Shown here one piece after another: positions 25,904 to 34,369 of a DNA stretch of 50,645 bases (positions within the stretch are counted from its first letter, which is position 1; every line of letters begins with the position of its first letter). Location of the stretch: positions 1 to 50,645 of the forward strand of contig JAPLAE010000019.1 in the NCBI GenBank assembly GCA_026393455.1, given 5' to 3'. A program made the position numbers and the translations under genes. The DNA comes from Actinomycetota bacterium (GTDB lineage Bacteria > Actinomycetota > Acidimicrobiia > Acidimicrobiales > Acidimicrobilacustridaceae). The notes under the pieces were generated by a model, which was not told the DNA's origin, searched no databases, and saw nothing but the letters and a program-made list of their open reading frames with translations.

Positions 25904-28174
25904 GTGCAGACATTCCTGCAGTACACAATCTTGGGTCTTGCTCTTGGTGGTGCCTATTTCATCGCCGCATCCGGTCTTGTTGTGACCTACACGACCTCGG
26001 GCATCTTCAACTTCGCCCAGGGGGCCATTGCGATGCTCGCGGTCTTCACCTATTGGCAGTTCCGATGGGGATGGGGATGGCCGGCCCCTCTGGCACTGCT
26101 CATGGTGCTCGGCATTTTGGCCCCGCTTCTGGGAGCGGTTCTTTACCAGGTAGTGATGAAGAATCTTCGCGGCACCTCTGAAGTCACCAAGATCATTGTG
26201 TCGATCGGCGTCATGCTCGGCTTGCAGGCGTTGGCAACCTGGGTGTGGAGCCCGACTTCAAGCACGCCACGTCAGTTCCAAAAGTTCCTTGGACCGAAGG
26301 CGTTCGCCCATTTTGGAAGCCTGACAGTTCCGTGGCACATCATCATTTCGTTCATCATCGCCATCGCCATTGCGTTTGGTATTCGGTTTCTTTTCGTCCG
26401 CACCCGTTCCGGGGTTGCGATGCGAGCGGTTGTCGACGATCCGGAACTACTGCAGCTCAATGGCGGTCGCCCTGAACGTCTCGCGATGATCTCGTGGGCT
26501 GGCGGTTCGTTCCTCGCTGCGCTTGCGGGCATTCTCATCCAGCCGATGATCGGCTCGGCCATGAGCGCAGGGGCACTGACCCTTCTTGTCATCGATGCAT
26601 TTGCTGCCGCGATGTTCGGTCGTCTGCGCAGCCTTCCTCGCACCTTTATGGGTGCCCTCATCATTGGTCTCACCACGACCTATGTCGTGGCCTACTTCCC
26701 GAGTAAGTGGACCTGGTCGAGTTCATTCCGCAACTCGCTGCCGATGATTTTCCTCTTCATCATTCTGCTCGTGCTTCCGCAGGATCGTCTCCGAGGGGCA
26801 ACGGTGCTGCGCCTTCGTGAACGTTTCCGTATGCCTTCAATCCGTACAGCATGGATTGCTGGGCTCACGATGATGATTGTGGTGTTCTGCCTCAAGGTCA
26901 TCATGGCCAAGACCGGCGTCAATACACTCACCCTCGCCCTCACCTTCGCCATCATCGCCTTGTCGCTCGTGCTTCTTACTGGCTTTGCGGGTGAGATCAA
27001 CCTGGCTGCACTTTCCTTTGGTGCGATCGCCGTCATGGTCGTCTATCACTTCGGCGTTTCTGGCACTGGCACAGCGGCACGCACGACTCTTTGGGGGATC
27101 CTTCTCGCCGCTGTTGTGACTGCTCTCGTCGGCGCACTCATTGCGTTGCCAGCGCTTCGATTGCGTGGTCTTTATTTAGCCCTAGCCACAATGGCATTTG
27201 GCGTGTTTGTTTCCCGCATGGTGCTCACCGAGCGGACCGAACGGGAAATCTTTGGTTTGAAGTTCACGCTGTTCACCGCGGGTCAGCTTGCAATTCCACG
27301 GCCAAAAATTGGTCCGATTGACTTCAATGGACAGGACGCGTTTCTTTTCCTTTGCGCGGGATTATTCGTCGCTATCGGAATCGGGATGGTCTATCTGCGT
27401 CATAGCGGATACGGCCGACGTTTGACGGCAATGAAAGACAGTCCAGCGGCATCGGCCACCCTCGGTATGAGCGTTGTTCGTCTCAAGCTTTCGATTTTCA
27501 TGATGTCGGCAGCAATCGCCGGTATCGGTGGCGTCATGATGGCAGCGCAGATCGGCACGGTGAATGCCGATCGCTTTGACATCTTCTTGAGCCTCGCGCT
27601 CATGATGATCACAGTTGTTGGCGGTATCGGTTACGTGTCGGGAGCGTTGTTTGCCGGAATCTTCCTGATCGCATTTATCGAGGCGTTGAATCTCTTGCTC
27701 AAGAAATTCGCTCTTGATTACTCGACCCTCGAGGCAATCTTCATGTTCTTCGTTTCAGCGGTCACAGTGTTGCCGGCGACAATCGGCATCACCATGGGCA
27801 AGAACCCTTCGGGCGCGGTCAGTGACATCGCCGAAGGAATGAACCTGGTGAAGCAGTCCAAGCCACTCATGATCACGGTCCTCGGACTTGAAGCAGCGAT
27901 CTGGGCCCTTACCGCAACTGAAGTCATCACTAACTGGAACTTCGTGATTCTGACGCTGGCAAATCTCATCCTTGTTCCGCTGGTCGGAGGCAAGTTCCTC
28001 ATGGCCCGAGCGATGCGGGGTGTTCCAAAACCAGTGCCACCTGAATTGATTGGAATCGATCGCCCGTTTACCGACGAAGATCTTGCTGCCATGGATCACG
28101 CGTTGAACCTCGAAAGCATTGTGATTCCGAGTTCGACCACCGTGCGAGAGGAACCGGCAAATGCCTCTGCTTGA
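25904..28174 (+). CDS. Fused LivH-LivM branched-chain-type ABC permease
   Basis: The product is about 756 residues. The GTG at 25904 is 6 bases after GAGGGGG (25891-25897); an upstream GTG at 25883 is less likely. Residues 1-300 are a LivH-type permease (LGLALGGAYFIAASGLVVTYTTSGIFNFAQGAIAM near the start). From about 310 a LivM-type permease follows (LTGFAGEINLAALSFGAIAV, RLRGLYLALATMAFGVFVSR). Normally these are two proteins. After a further pair of hydrophobic segments comes a cytosolic tail with the motif DRPFTDEDLAAMDHAL (28058-28105), also present in the second permease of the window. It overlaps livG by 14 bases. No binding-protein gene is adjacent. Confidence 0.92.
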   Translation: MQTFLQYTILGLALGGAYFIAASGLVVTYTTSGIFNFAQGAIAMLAVFTYWQFRWGWGWPAPLALLMVLGILAPLLGAVLYQVVMKNLRGTSEVTKIIVSIGVMLGLQALATWVWSPTSSTPRQFQKFLGPKAFAHFGSLTVPWHIIISFIIAIAIAFGIRFLFVRTRSGVAMRAVVDDPELLQLNGGRPERLAMISWAGGSFLAALAGILIQPMIGSAMSAGALTLLVIDAFAAAMFGRLRSLPRTFMGALIIGLTTTYVVAYFPSKWTWSSSFRNSLPMIFLFIILLVLPQDRLRGATVLRLRERFRMPSIRTAWIAGLTMMIVVFCLKVIMAKTGVNTLTLALTFAIIALSLVLLTGFAGEINLAALSFGAIAVMVVYHFGVSGTGTAARTTLWGILLAAVVTALVGALIALPALRLRGLYLALATMAFGVFVSRMVLTERTEREIFGLKFTLFTAGQLAIPRPKIGPIDFNGQDAFLFLCAGLFVAIGIGMVYLRHSGYGRRLTAMKDSPAASATLGMSVVRLKLSIFMMSAAIAGIGGVMMAAQIGTVNADRFDIFLSLALMMITVVGGIGYVSGALFAGIFLIAFIEALNLLLKKFALDYSTLEAIFMFFVSAVTVLPATIGITMGKNPSGAVSDIAEGMNLVKQSKPLMITVLGLEAAIWALTATEVITNWNFVILTLANLILVPLVGGKFLMARAMRGVPKPVPPELIGIDRPFTDEDLAAMDHALNLESIVIPSSTTVREEPANASA

Positions 28175-28901
28175 AACTATTGGTGTGAAAGTTCGCTTCG
28201 GCGGAAACATCGCGCTTGACGATGTTTCGATTTCGGTCGAAGCCGGAAGTGTCACTGGGCTCATCGGTCCGAACGGCGCTGGCAAGACCACGTTGTTCAA
28301 CACCATCACTGGGCTTCAGCCGCTTACCGGTGGGCAAATCATCTTTAATGACAAAGATGTCACGAAGGAACCACCACATAAGCGAACCCGTATGGGACTG
28401 GCACGTACCTTCCAGCGCCTTGAACTCTTTACGACTCTCTCGGTGCGTGACAACGTGCGTGTCGCCGGCGAAATCCGTAACCGATGGAGCCTTCGGACTC
28501 CGAAGATGGATGTCAATGCCGAAACCGATCGCATCATCAGCCTGGTCGGGTTGAACGATGTCGTCGATCGCGAAGTTGGCGAGATTCCCACTGGAAAGGC
28601 ACGAGTCGTGGAATTGGCCCGTGCCCTCATGATCCAACCCACACTTGTTCTTCTCGATGAACCCGCTTCTGGTCAGACCGAAGAAGAAACCGAGCAGTTC
28701 GGAAAGCTGTTGCGTGACCTCGCTGGCGAAGGACTGGGAATTTGCCTTGTCGAACACGACATGGCGTTAGTCATGCAGGTCTGCGAAACCATTCACGTGC
28801 TTGATTTCGGACGCATGATTGCAAGTGGCTCGGCAGAGTCAGTTCGCAATAATCCGACCGTGATCGATGCCTACCTTGGTGCTCCGGAGAGTGTCGGATG
28901 A
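28161..28901 (+). CDS. livG: ABC transporter ATP-binding protein LivG type
   Basis: The product is 246 residues, with its ATG at 28161 inside the permease end. It powers uptake together with the LivF protein. Walker A is GPNGAGKT near residues 37-44. LARTFQRLELF is the LivG-specific segment and Walker B is LVLLDEPASG. VEHDM holds the switch His. The signature motif, LSGGQ in most ABC proteins, reads PTGKAR (28587-28604), as in the other LivG of the window (PTGTAR). The stop overlaps livF (ATGA). Confidence 0.93.
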   Translation: MPLLETIGVKVRFGGNIALDDVSISVEAGSVTGLIGPNGAGKTTLFNTITGLQPLTGGQIIFNDKDVTKEPPHKRTRMGLARTFQRLELFTTLSVRDNVRVAGEIRNRWSLRTPKMDVNAETDRIISLVGLNDVVDREVGEIPTGKARVVELARALMIQPTLVLLDEPASGQTEEETEQFGKLLRDLAGEGLGICLVEHDMALVMQVCETIHVLDFGRMIASGSAESVRNNPTVIDAYLGAPESVG

Positions 28902-29638
28902 GCGAAGCCCACTACCACGAAGATCACGGCGCAGTTGCTGGCGCACCGTTGATTGAACTTGTTGATGTGCGCGCCGCGTACGGAACGATTGAAGTGCTCC
29001 ACGGCATCAACCTTTCCGTGCCGCAAGGTTCTGTTGTTGCCCTCCTTGGTCCAAATGGTGCCGGCAAGTCCACGATCCTTAAGGTGGTTTCTGGATTACT
29101 GCAGCCCACCTCGGGCGAAGTTCGTCTTGCCGGGCGGGTTGTTAACGGCGCATCGGCTGATGAACTTGCTCGCATCGGGTTGTGCACGATTCCAGAAGGT
29201 CGCGGAGTGTTCCCGAACCTCACCGTTCGCGAGAACCTTTGGATGGCGACAATGTCGGGAGTTTCTCTTGCCGACGTCGAAGAAATCGCTTATGCCCGTT
29301 TCCCTCGACTTGGTGAACGTCGCAAGCAGCTAGCCGGCACATTGTCCGGCGGCGAACAGCAAATGTTGTCGATGGCACGGGCACTGTCTGTGAATCCATC
29401 GGTACTACTCCTCGACGAATTGTCGATGGGTCTGGCCCCGCTCGTCGTGGCCAACCTCTACGAGGTCGTGGCTCAGGTCTCGCAAGAGGGCGTGTCGATC
29501 CTGGTATCCGAGCAGTTTGCTCGGACGGTGTTGGGCATTGCTCAATACGCCGCGATCGTCCTTCACGGGAATATCTCCAGAGTGGGTACTCCTGCTGAGC
29601 TCGAAGATGAATTGTCCGCTGCCTACCTTGGATCTTGA
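28898..29638 (+). CDS. livF: ABC transporter ATP-binding protein LivF type
   Basis: The product is 246 residues. It has a short His/Glu-rich leader (SEAHYHEDHG) not seen in the second LivF of the window. Walker A is GPNGAGKS, then CTIPEGRGVFPNLTVREN, the LivF hallmark. The signature is LSGGEQQ and Walker B is LLLDELSMGLAP, with Leu in place of the common Pro, as in many LivF proteins. It is coupled to livG by ATGA and followed 12 bases later by a small membrane protein. It completes the ATPase pair of the first transporter. Confidence 0.93.
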   Translation: MSEAHYHEDHGAVAGAPLIELVDVRAAYGTIEVLHGINLSVPQGSVVALLGPNGAGKSTILKVVSGLLQPTSGEVRLAGRVVNGASADELARIGLCTIPEGRGVFPNLTVRENLWMATMSGVSLADVEEIAYARFPRLGERRKQLAGTLSGGEQQMLSMARALSVNPSVLLLDELSMGLAPLVVANLYEVVAQVSQEGVSILVSEQFARTVLGIAQYAAIVLHGNISRVGTPAELEDELSAAYLGS

Positions 29639-29650
29639 GACCGGAGAAAA

Positions 29651-30019
29651 ATGGAAACCACTGGTGATCGCATTGAGCAGTTCAAGTCCGATGTGACGGA
29701 CCTGAACCTGAAGACTGGTAACCCCAGCCGAGAAAAAACATTTCAGACAATCGGGTTTCTCTTGATGCTCGCCGGCATTATCGGCGGAATCATTTGCTAT
29801 GTCGGCGCAAAGAACGCAAGCGGCACCGCCGATATTGCGGCAACGAAGATTCAAGAGCAGATTGTCTTTGCAATCTGGTTCCTGATCCTCACCGTCGTTG
29901 GCGCTGCGATGTTCCTCCGATACGCGCTGGCCAGTTTCCTTCGCATGTGGCTCCTTCGCCAGCTCTATGAAGGTCAGGCCAACACGGACCGAATCGTCGA
30001 CGCCGTTTCCAAGCGCTGA
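29651..30019 (+). CDS. Small two-helix membrane protein of unknown function
   Basis: The product is 122 residues, starting at the ATG at 29651 with GGAG at 29643-29646. A charged N-terminal stretch of about 30 residues precedes one membrane helix (about 32-52, GFLLMLAGIIGGIICYVGA). An outer loop of about 17 residues follows, then a second helix (about 72-92, IVFAIWFLILTVVGAAMFL) and a basic amphipathic tail ending VSKR. I recognise no family. It sits 12 bases after livF and its stop overlaps the next SDR start (TGATG), so it belongs to the transporter operon and could be an accessory subunit. No binding protein is present at this locus. Confidence 0.8.
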   Translation: METTGDRIEQFKSDVTDLNLKTGNPSREKTFQTIGFLLMLAGIIGGIICYVGAKNASGTADIAATKIQEQIVFAIWFLILTVVGAAMFLRYALASFLRMWLLRQLYEGQANTDRIVDAVSKR

Positions 30020-30825
30020 TGGGCACCATTGTCATTACCGGCTCCGGTTCTGGAATCGGCGCTGCGACTACTGCACGACTTCGCGCCGATGGCCACACGG
30101 TCATAGGGGTCGATTTGCGCGGCGCCGAAATCGAGGCAGATCTCGGAACACCCGAAGGCCGACAGACTGCAATCAAGGCAGTCGGCGAAGCGTGTGGGGG
30201 AGTCCTTGATGGCCTCGTCACATGTGCAGGCATAGCGGGGCTTCCGGGCCGTCCAGCATCGCTTCTCGCATCGGTGAACTATTTCGGAACCGTTGAGATC
30301 ATGGTCGGCCTGCGACCGATGCTGGCCAAGGGCACAAATCCTTCGGCCGTCGCCATTAGTTCAAACTCGACAACGACGGCTCCTGGCTACAGCCTTGCGC
30401 TTACCGAGGCATGCCTCGCCGGCGACGAACAAGCCGCCCGGATCGAAGCGGACAAGGGCAACTCGATCATTGAGTATGCGGCCACAAAGTTGGCGGTCGC
30501 TCGTTGGATCCGTCGAAATGCCATAACTGATGAGTGGGCGGGCGCAGGCATCCGCCTCAATGCCATCGCTCCTGGCATGATCGCCACTCCGATGATCGAT
30601 GAAGGCGCAACCGACGCGAACCTCAAGGTTCAACTCGACATGTTTAAAGACACGATCGCTCTTGGTCGTGCGGGCAAGCCCGAAGAGGTCGCCGCATTCT
30701 TGGCGTTTCTTCTTTCACCTGAAGCCGGATTCTTCTGCGGTTCAGTGCTGTTTATCGATGGCGGCACCGACGCCCGATTCCGTGCCGATGATTTCCCGGC
30801 GCGCTGGGAGATTCCTGGAATGTGA
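30019..30825 (+). CDS. SDR oxidoreductase, 3-alpha-hydroxysteroid dehydrogenase-like
   Basis: The product is 268 residues. The start codon overlaps the stop of the membrane protein by one base. The cofactor motif GSGSGIG is at residues 8-14. The short GVDLRGAEIEADL after the second strand and the roughly 30-residue insert between the catalytic Ser (AISSNS) and YAATK resemble Comamonas 3-alpha-HSD/carbonyl reductase. GSVLFIDGGTDA ends the fold. That likeness suggests a cyclic or steroid-like alcohol as substrate, but it is only an architecture-level match. It is the last gene of the transporter operon and is followed by a terminator. Confidence 0.87.
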   Translation: MGTIVITGSGSGIGAATTARLRADGHTVIGVDLRGAEIEADLGTPEGRQTAIKAVGEACGGVLDGLVTCAGIAGLPGRPASLLASVNYFGTVEIMVGLRPMLAKGTNPSAVAISSNSTTTAPGYSLALTEACLAGDEQAARIEADKGNSIIEYAATKLAVARWIRRNAITDEWAGAGIRLNAIAPGMIATPMIDEGATDANLKVQLDMFKDTIALGRAGKPEEVAAFLAFLLSPEAGFFCGSVLFIDGGTDARFRADDFPARWEIPGM

Positions 30826-30830
30826 ACTGT

Positions 30831-30867
30831 CGGTCGTCGGATTCGTGCATAACGGGTTCGACGACCG
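30831..30867. terminator. Bidirectional terminator hairpin between convergent SDR genes
   Basis: Arms 30831-30845 and 30853-30867 pair over 15 positions (9 perfect pairs at the base, 3 G-T wobbles above) around the loop TGCATAA. It fills the 50-base gap between two convergent genes. No clear T-tract on the plus strand. Confidence 0.65.
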
Positions 30868-30875
30868 AGATGTTC

Positions 30876-31667
30876 TTACATGCCAGTAAAGACTTGGCGC
30901 ATGTTCGCCAACCACGCATTCACATCGGTGTTGCGCTTGGCTGATGTTTGCGTTTCTCGCTCACCGGTGTAGGTAACAAACGATTCAGTATCGAGGCAGG
31001 CGAGAAGCGCGAGAGCGACTTCTTGTGATGTCGATGTTGTTGCCGGGTCACTCGGGAATGGTGCGTTGTTGCCCGGCTTGTCGGTGGAGAACTCGCTTGC
31101 CGTTGTGCCAGGGACGAACAAGTGCGCCCGCACGTTTGTCTTACCAAGTTCGACATAGAGGCCTTCGGTGAAGAACTCAAGCGCAGCTTTGCTGGCCGAG
31201 TAGGCACTCACCCCGAATGCCGCCATGTGCACGCCCATTGAGGAGACATTCACAATGTCGCCGCTGTTGCGCTCAAACATGTGGGGGAGCATCGCCAATG
31301 TAAGGCGAACCGGTGAGAAGTAATTGATGGCCATGACGCCTTCGACGTCATCGGCGGTCATCTGATCCGTGCGTTTGCGCTTAGGTACTCCGGCGTTATT
31401 GACAAGCACATCAACCCGACCATCGAGAGAGTCGATAAGGGTCGATGCGAGTGCGTCGATCGAATCGAGTTCTGAAAGGTCGGCGACAACCATTATTGAG
31501 TTGGGCGAGGACTCTTGGCAGCGTTCGAGCACCTCGGTTAAGCGATCGGCACGACGAGCAATGATGGCCACCCGCGCTCCACGTTGAGCCGCTTCAATGG
31601 CGAGTGCTTCACCGATACCAGAGGATGCTCCGGTGACGACGACGTTGCGGCCGGTGAGGTCGCTCAT
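30876..31667 (-). CDS. SDR family oxidoreductase
   Basis: The product is 263 residues, starting at the ATG at 31667. The cofactor motif is GASSGIG. ARRAD after the second strand suggests NADP use. NNAGVPKRKR and the active-site Ser in VNVSSMG and AYSASK are intact. It is the last gene of the seven-gene minus-strand operon, starting directly after the stop of the epimerase-like gene (zero spacing). The C-terminus lacks the usual DGG and ends with about 70 residues of low similarity, as in SDRs of the DltE/retinol-dehydrogenase kind. The substrate is unknown. Confidence 0.88.
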   Translation of the reverse strand: MSDLTGRNVVVTGASSGIGEALAIEAAQRGARVAIIARRADRLTEVLERCQESSPNSIMVVADLSELDSIDALASTLIDSLDGRVDVLVNNAGVPKRKRTDQMTADDVEGVMAINYFSPVRLTLAMLPHMFERNSGDIVNVSSMGVHMAAFGVSAYSASKAALEFFTEGLYVELGKTNVRAHLFVPGTTASEFSTDKPGNNAPFPSDPATTSTSQEVALALLACLDTESFVTYTGERETQTSAKRNTDVNAWLANMRQVFTGM

Positions 31668-32594
31668 TTACTTGGTGCCGTGACGCTTTTCGAAAGCGTC
31701 ACGAATACCGTCACGCCAAGAGGCCTTGCATGGCCCAGTGAGAGCCACACGCTTTGTGTTGTCGGTGACCGAACCTCGAAGCGTTCCTTCGGCGGGAACC
31801 GAATTGACGACTGCGTCGATGCCAGCGAGTTCACCGATGTATGCACACCATTCCTGAACGCTGGCCGGTTCGTCGCCGGCCCAGTTCACGATGGTCGCTT
31901 CGGTCGACGACGCGCCGTCGAGCAACGCTTCGGCTTGCGAAGTGATGTCGTCGGTATGGATTGGCATGTACATGCACGGGTCCCAGCGTGTGGTGACGGC
32001 GTTGCCAGCCATAAGCGCGTCCATCTGCATGATGGGAAGGCCACCAGTGCCATCGGGACCGTACGACGCGTTCATGCGAGCGATGGTGACGGGCAGGTCG
32101 AAGAGTCGAGCACAGGTGCGCGCAACGGCTTCCTGGGAGATCTTTGACATCGAGTAGCTCGGCGCATGAGCGGCATTGACATCGCCAAGCGCATCGGTTT
32201 CTTTGAACACATGCCACGGGTCGCCATCGGCGGGTGGCTTATAGACCGAATGCGTCGACATCACGAGTGCCGCCTTTGCGTTGCGGCAATGGTGAAGCAG
32301 AAGTCCAGTTCCTTCGGCGTTGGCGCGAATGGCGAAGTCGTAATCAAGACCAGCGACCTGCACAACGGCAAGGTGCAACACGTAGGTGAAGTCAGTCGGG
32401 AGCTCGCTGAAGTCGGGATCGGCAAGATCAACCGCCAGCGTCTTCACGCCAACGTCTTCAACCTGCTTGCGGGTTGCCGGATCGCCGAAGCGAGCAATTC
32501 CCCAGACCTCGTTGTCTTTGGCGAGATCGCGAGCCATGGGAAATGCGATTTGTCCGGCGGGGCCGGTAATGAGGATCTTCTCGTCGCTCAGCAT
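31668..32594 (-). CDS. NAD(P)-dependent epimerase/dehydratase (extended SDR), tandem copy 2
   Basis: The product is 308 residues, starting at the ATG at 32594. The N-terminal ITGPAGQIAFPMARDL is the Rossmann loop of extended SDRs (PF01370). A Ser in VMSTHSVY and the Tyr-Lys pair in YSMSK form the active site. MNASYGPDGTGG is the sugar-epimerase-type strand. It begins 3 bases after the stop of the upstream paralogue, and the two share the NAEG segment and the C-terminal WREG/WRDG end. The reaction may be oxidoreduction or epimerisation of a CoA- or nucleotide-linked substrate. Confidence 0.87.
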   Translation of the reverse strand: MLSDEKILITGPAGQIAFPMARDLAKDNEVWGIARFGDPATRKQVEDVGVKTLAVDLADPDFSELPTDFTYVLHLAVVQVAGLDYDFAIRANAEGTGLLLHHCRNAKAALVMSTHSVYKPPADGDPWHVFKETDALGDVNAAHAPSYSMSKISQEAVARTCARLFDLPVTIARMNASYGPDGTGGLPIMQMDALMAGNAVTTRWDPCMYMPIHTDDITSQAEALLDGASSTEATIVNWAGDEPASVQEWCAYIGELAGIDAVVNSVPAEGTLRGSVTDNTKRVALTGPCKASWRDGIRDAFEKRHGTK

Positions 32595-32596
32595 GT

Positions 32597-33523
32597 TCAG
32601 CCTTTAAACAGATCAGGGAAGCAGTTCTGAGCCATCTCGCGGAAACCCTCACGCCATTCGACAGTGGGAGTCCATCCGAGGCCGAGAAGCTTCGACGGGT
32701 CGACAGGATTCGGAGGAATGCATTGTTCACTGACGAGAAGCGGAATCTCAACGCCGGTGAGTTTCGTGAGTTCAGCGGTCCAGTCCTCGATGCTGACAAG
32801 TTCCGGTGCACACCAGTTGTAGATCGGCGGGTGAACATCGGCCTGCTCAAGCAGGTACGGCAGCGATCCGATGATGTCGCGATCGTGCAGGAAACAATGC
32901 GTGTTTGGTGCGTCGGCACTGATTGTGGTGGGGATGCCCATCTGGGCAAGTGTCACCATCATTTGTGGCCAACCGTGACCGGGGCCGTAAGGAACATCGA
33001 GCCGCGCAATGACGGCAGGAACGCCGAATCGCTTCGAGGCGTACTTCACTGCCGATTCTGCCGCGATCTTTGAGATCGAATAGGTCGCCATGAAGCCCAT
33101 GGCGCGGTGGTTATCGCCGAGGTCGTCGGTTTCAACGTGACTCACATGGCCGTTTGGTTCGTACACGGCACAGGATGAGCAATGGAAGAACGCTTTGACG
33201 CCCTTCACGCGTTCGATGAGAAGAGCGACGCCTTCAGCGTTGGCAGCAAGATCGCGGTCGAAGTCGTTGGACTTTGCAACTGCCATGTTGATGACGTAAT
33301 CGAGTCCATCAGGAATCTCGTCGAACGACGCGGTCTCAAGGTCGATGGCGATGGGGATGATGCCGTCGGCCTCGACCTTTGCTCGCGCGTCTGCGTCGGC
33401 AAAGCGCGAGGTTCCGTACACGGTGTTGCCAGCAGCAACAAGATTGCGAGCGAGGGGCCCAGCAACCTGTCCGGTAACGCCGGTGAGCAGGATCTTCGCT
33501 CCTGTGAGTGGTGCAGTTGTCAT
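32597..33523 (-). CDS. NAD(P)-dependent epimerase/dehydratase (extended SDR), tandem copy 1
   Basis: The product is about 308 residues. The ATG at 33523 overlaps the stop of the upstream gene (TAATG); an open frame to 33583 is ignored. LLTGVTGQVAGPLARNL is the cofactor loop, FFHCSSCAVYEPNG holds the Ser, and TYSISK the Tyr and Lys. DVPYGPGHGWPQM corresponds to the copy-2 segment. Domain order and length equal those of copy 2, so a tandem duplication with divergence is likely. Both lie in the seven-gene operon and may handle successive or related intermediates. Confidence 0.87.
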   Translation of the reverse strand: MTTAPLTGAKILLTGVTGQVAGPLARNLVAAGNTVYGTSRFADADARAKVEADGIIPIAIDLETASFDEIPDGLDYVINMAVAKSNDFDRDLAANAEGVALLIERVKGVKAFFHCSSCAVYEPNGHVSHVETDDLGDNHRAMGFMATYSISKIAAESAVKYASKRFGVPAVIARLDVPYGPGHGWPQMMVTLAQMGIPTTISADAPNTHCFLHDRDIIGSLPYLLEQADVHPPIYNWCAPELVSIEDWTAELTKLTGVEIPLLVSEQCIPPNPVDPSKLLGLGWTPTVEWREGFREMAQNCFPDLFKG

Positions 33524-34326
33524 TAGATTTTGTCCGTGTAGTCGTCGGTGCCGAAGTTGGTCTGTTGGAACGGGCTCGTCCACACATGCGTGGCGAGTCC
33601 ACTTTCATTAATTGCTTTGCCAATTTTGGCGTAGCCCTTTTCCCAACCCTTTTCGGCGTCGTGGTCGAGGAAATGGAGTTGCAAGAATCGACGAGGACCC
33701 GCTGCCGGTCGTACGACATCGGCGGGAGCGTCATCGGAAAGCGGAATAACGGTGCCGCTACCTACGAGGTCGGGGCCCCACTTTTTTGTAAACGCGTTCT
33801 GCAGCCAGTTCTCGCGGAACCAGGTATCCCATTCGTCGTGGGTGACGCCTTCGTTGAGATCGCCAGCAACCACGACAAAGCCGGGATAGCCGTGATCAAG
33901 GCCGAGTTCGATAGTGCAACCCTTGGGGTCACGCTGTTCACTCCAGCGCATGCCGTAGAGCAACGTATGGATGTGATCGCGTTCGGCGAACATGCGACCT
34001 TCTTTGTGCAACACGTTGACGTTGTCGACGTTCCATCGGTTGCATTCCTCGGTGGTGCCTTTTTGCCACCAGTAGACCGCGAGGTACGACCCAGTCTTTG
34101 GGTCTGGGGTCATGTCATTGGTGGCCTTCGAGCGAAGCTTCTTCAGTCGACGAGTGGCCACAAAGCGGTCGCCCGCGAAAACATTCGGGCCCATGAGGCA
34201 GCCCGAATAGAAGTGGTCGTGTTCGTACCAACGGTTGTACGCGACCTCGAAGCCCTCGTGAGGCTCGACCATTGTGAAGAGGAATGTCCCGACCTTGACC
34301 GGGTAGTCCTTCTCTGAAAGTGCCAC
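33523..34326 (-). CDS. EthD-like protein with two similar halves (function unknown)
   Basis: The product is about 267 residues. The GTG at 34326 is preceded by GAGGGGGAAAC; the open frame to 34413 overlaps the LLM gene. The first half has TMVEPHEGFEVAYNRWYEHDH, the pattern of EthD/dimeric alpha-beta barrel proteins (NxWYxxxH). The second half has GDLNEGVTHDEWDTWFRENW, a weaker copy of the same pattern. The protein may therefore be a fused dimer of the ferredoxin-like fold. Such folds often catalyse small-molecule oxidation, isomerisation or decarboxylation without a metal. No family name fits fully. It is the fourth gene of the minus-strand operon. Confidence 0.75.
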   Translation of the reverse strand: MALSEKDYPVKVGTFLFTMVEPHEGFEVAYNRWYEHDHFYSGCLMGPNVFAGDRFVATRRLKKLRSKATNDMTPDPKTGSYLAVYWWQKGTTEECNRWNVDNVNVLHKEGRMFAERDHIHTLLYGMRWSEQRDPKGCTIELGLDHGYPGFVVVAGDLNEGVTHDEWDTWFRENWLQNAFTKKWGPDLVGSGTVIPLSDDAPADVVRPAAGPRRFLQLHFLDHDAEKGWEKGYAKIGKAINESGLATHVWTSPFQQTNFGTDDYTDKI

Positions 34327-34369
34327 GTTTCCCCCTCGGAATTTGTGAGGAGGCCACGTTAGTTCCGGT

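Noticed and set aside
33508..34317. A 269-codon open frame on the plus strand
   Set aside because: It is antisense to the EthD-like gene; the minus frame has a ribosome site and operon overlaps.
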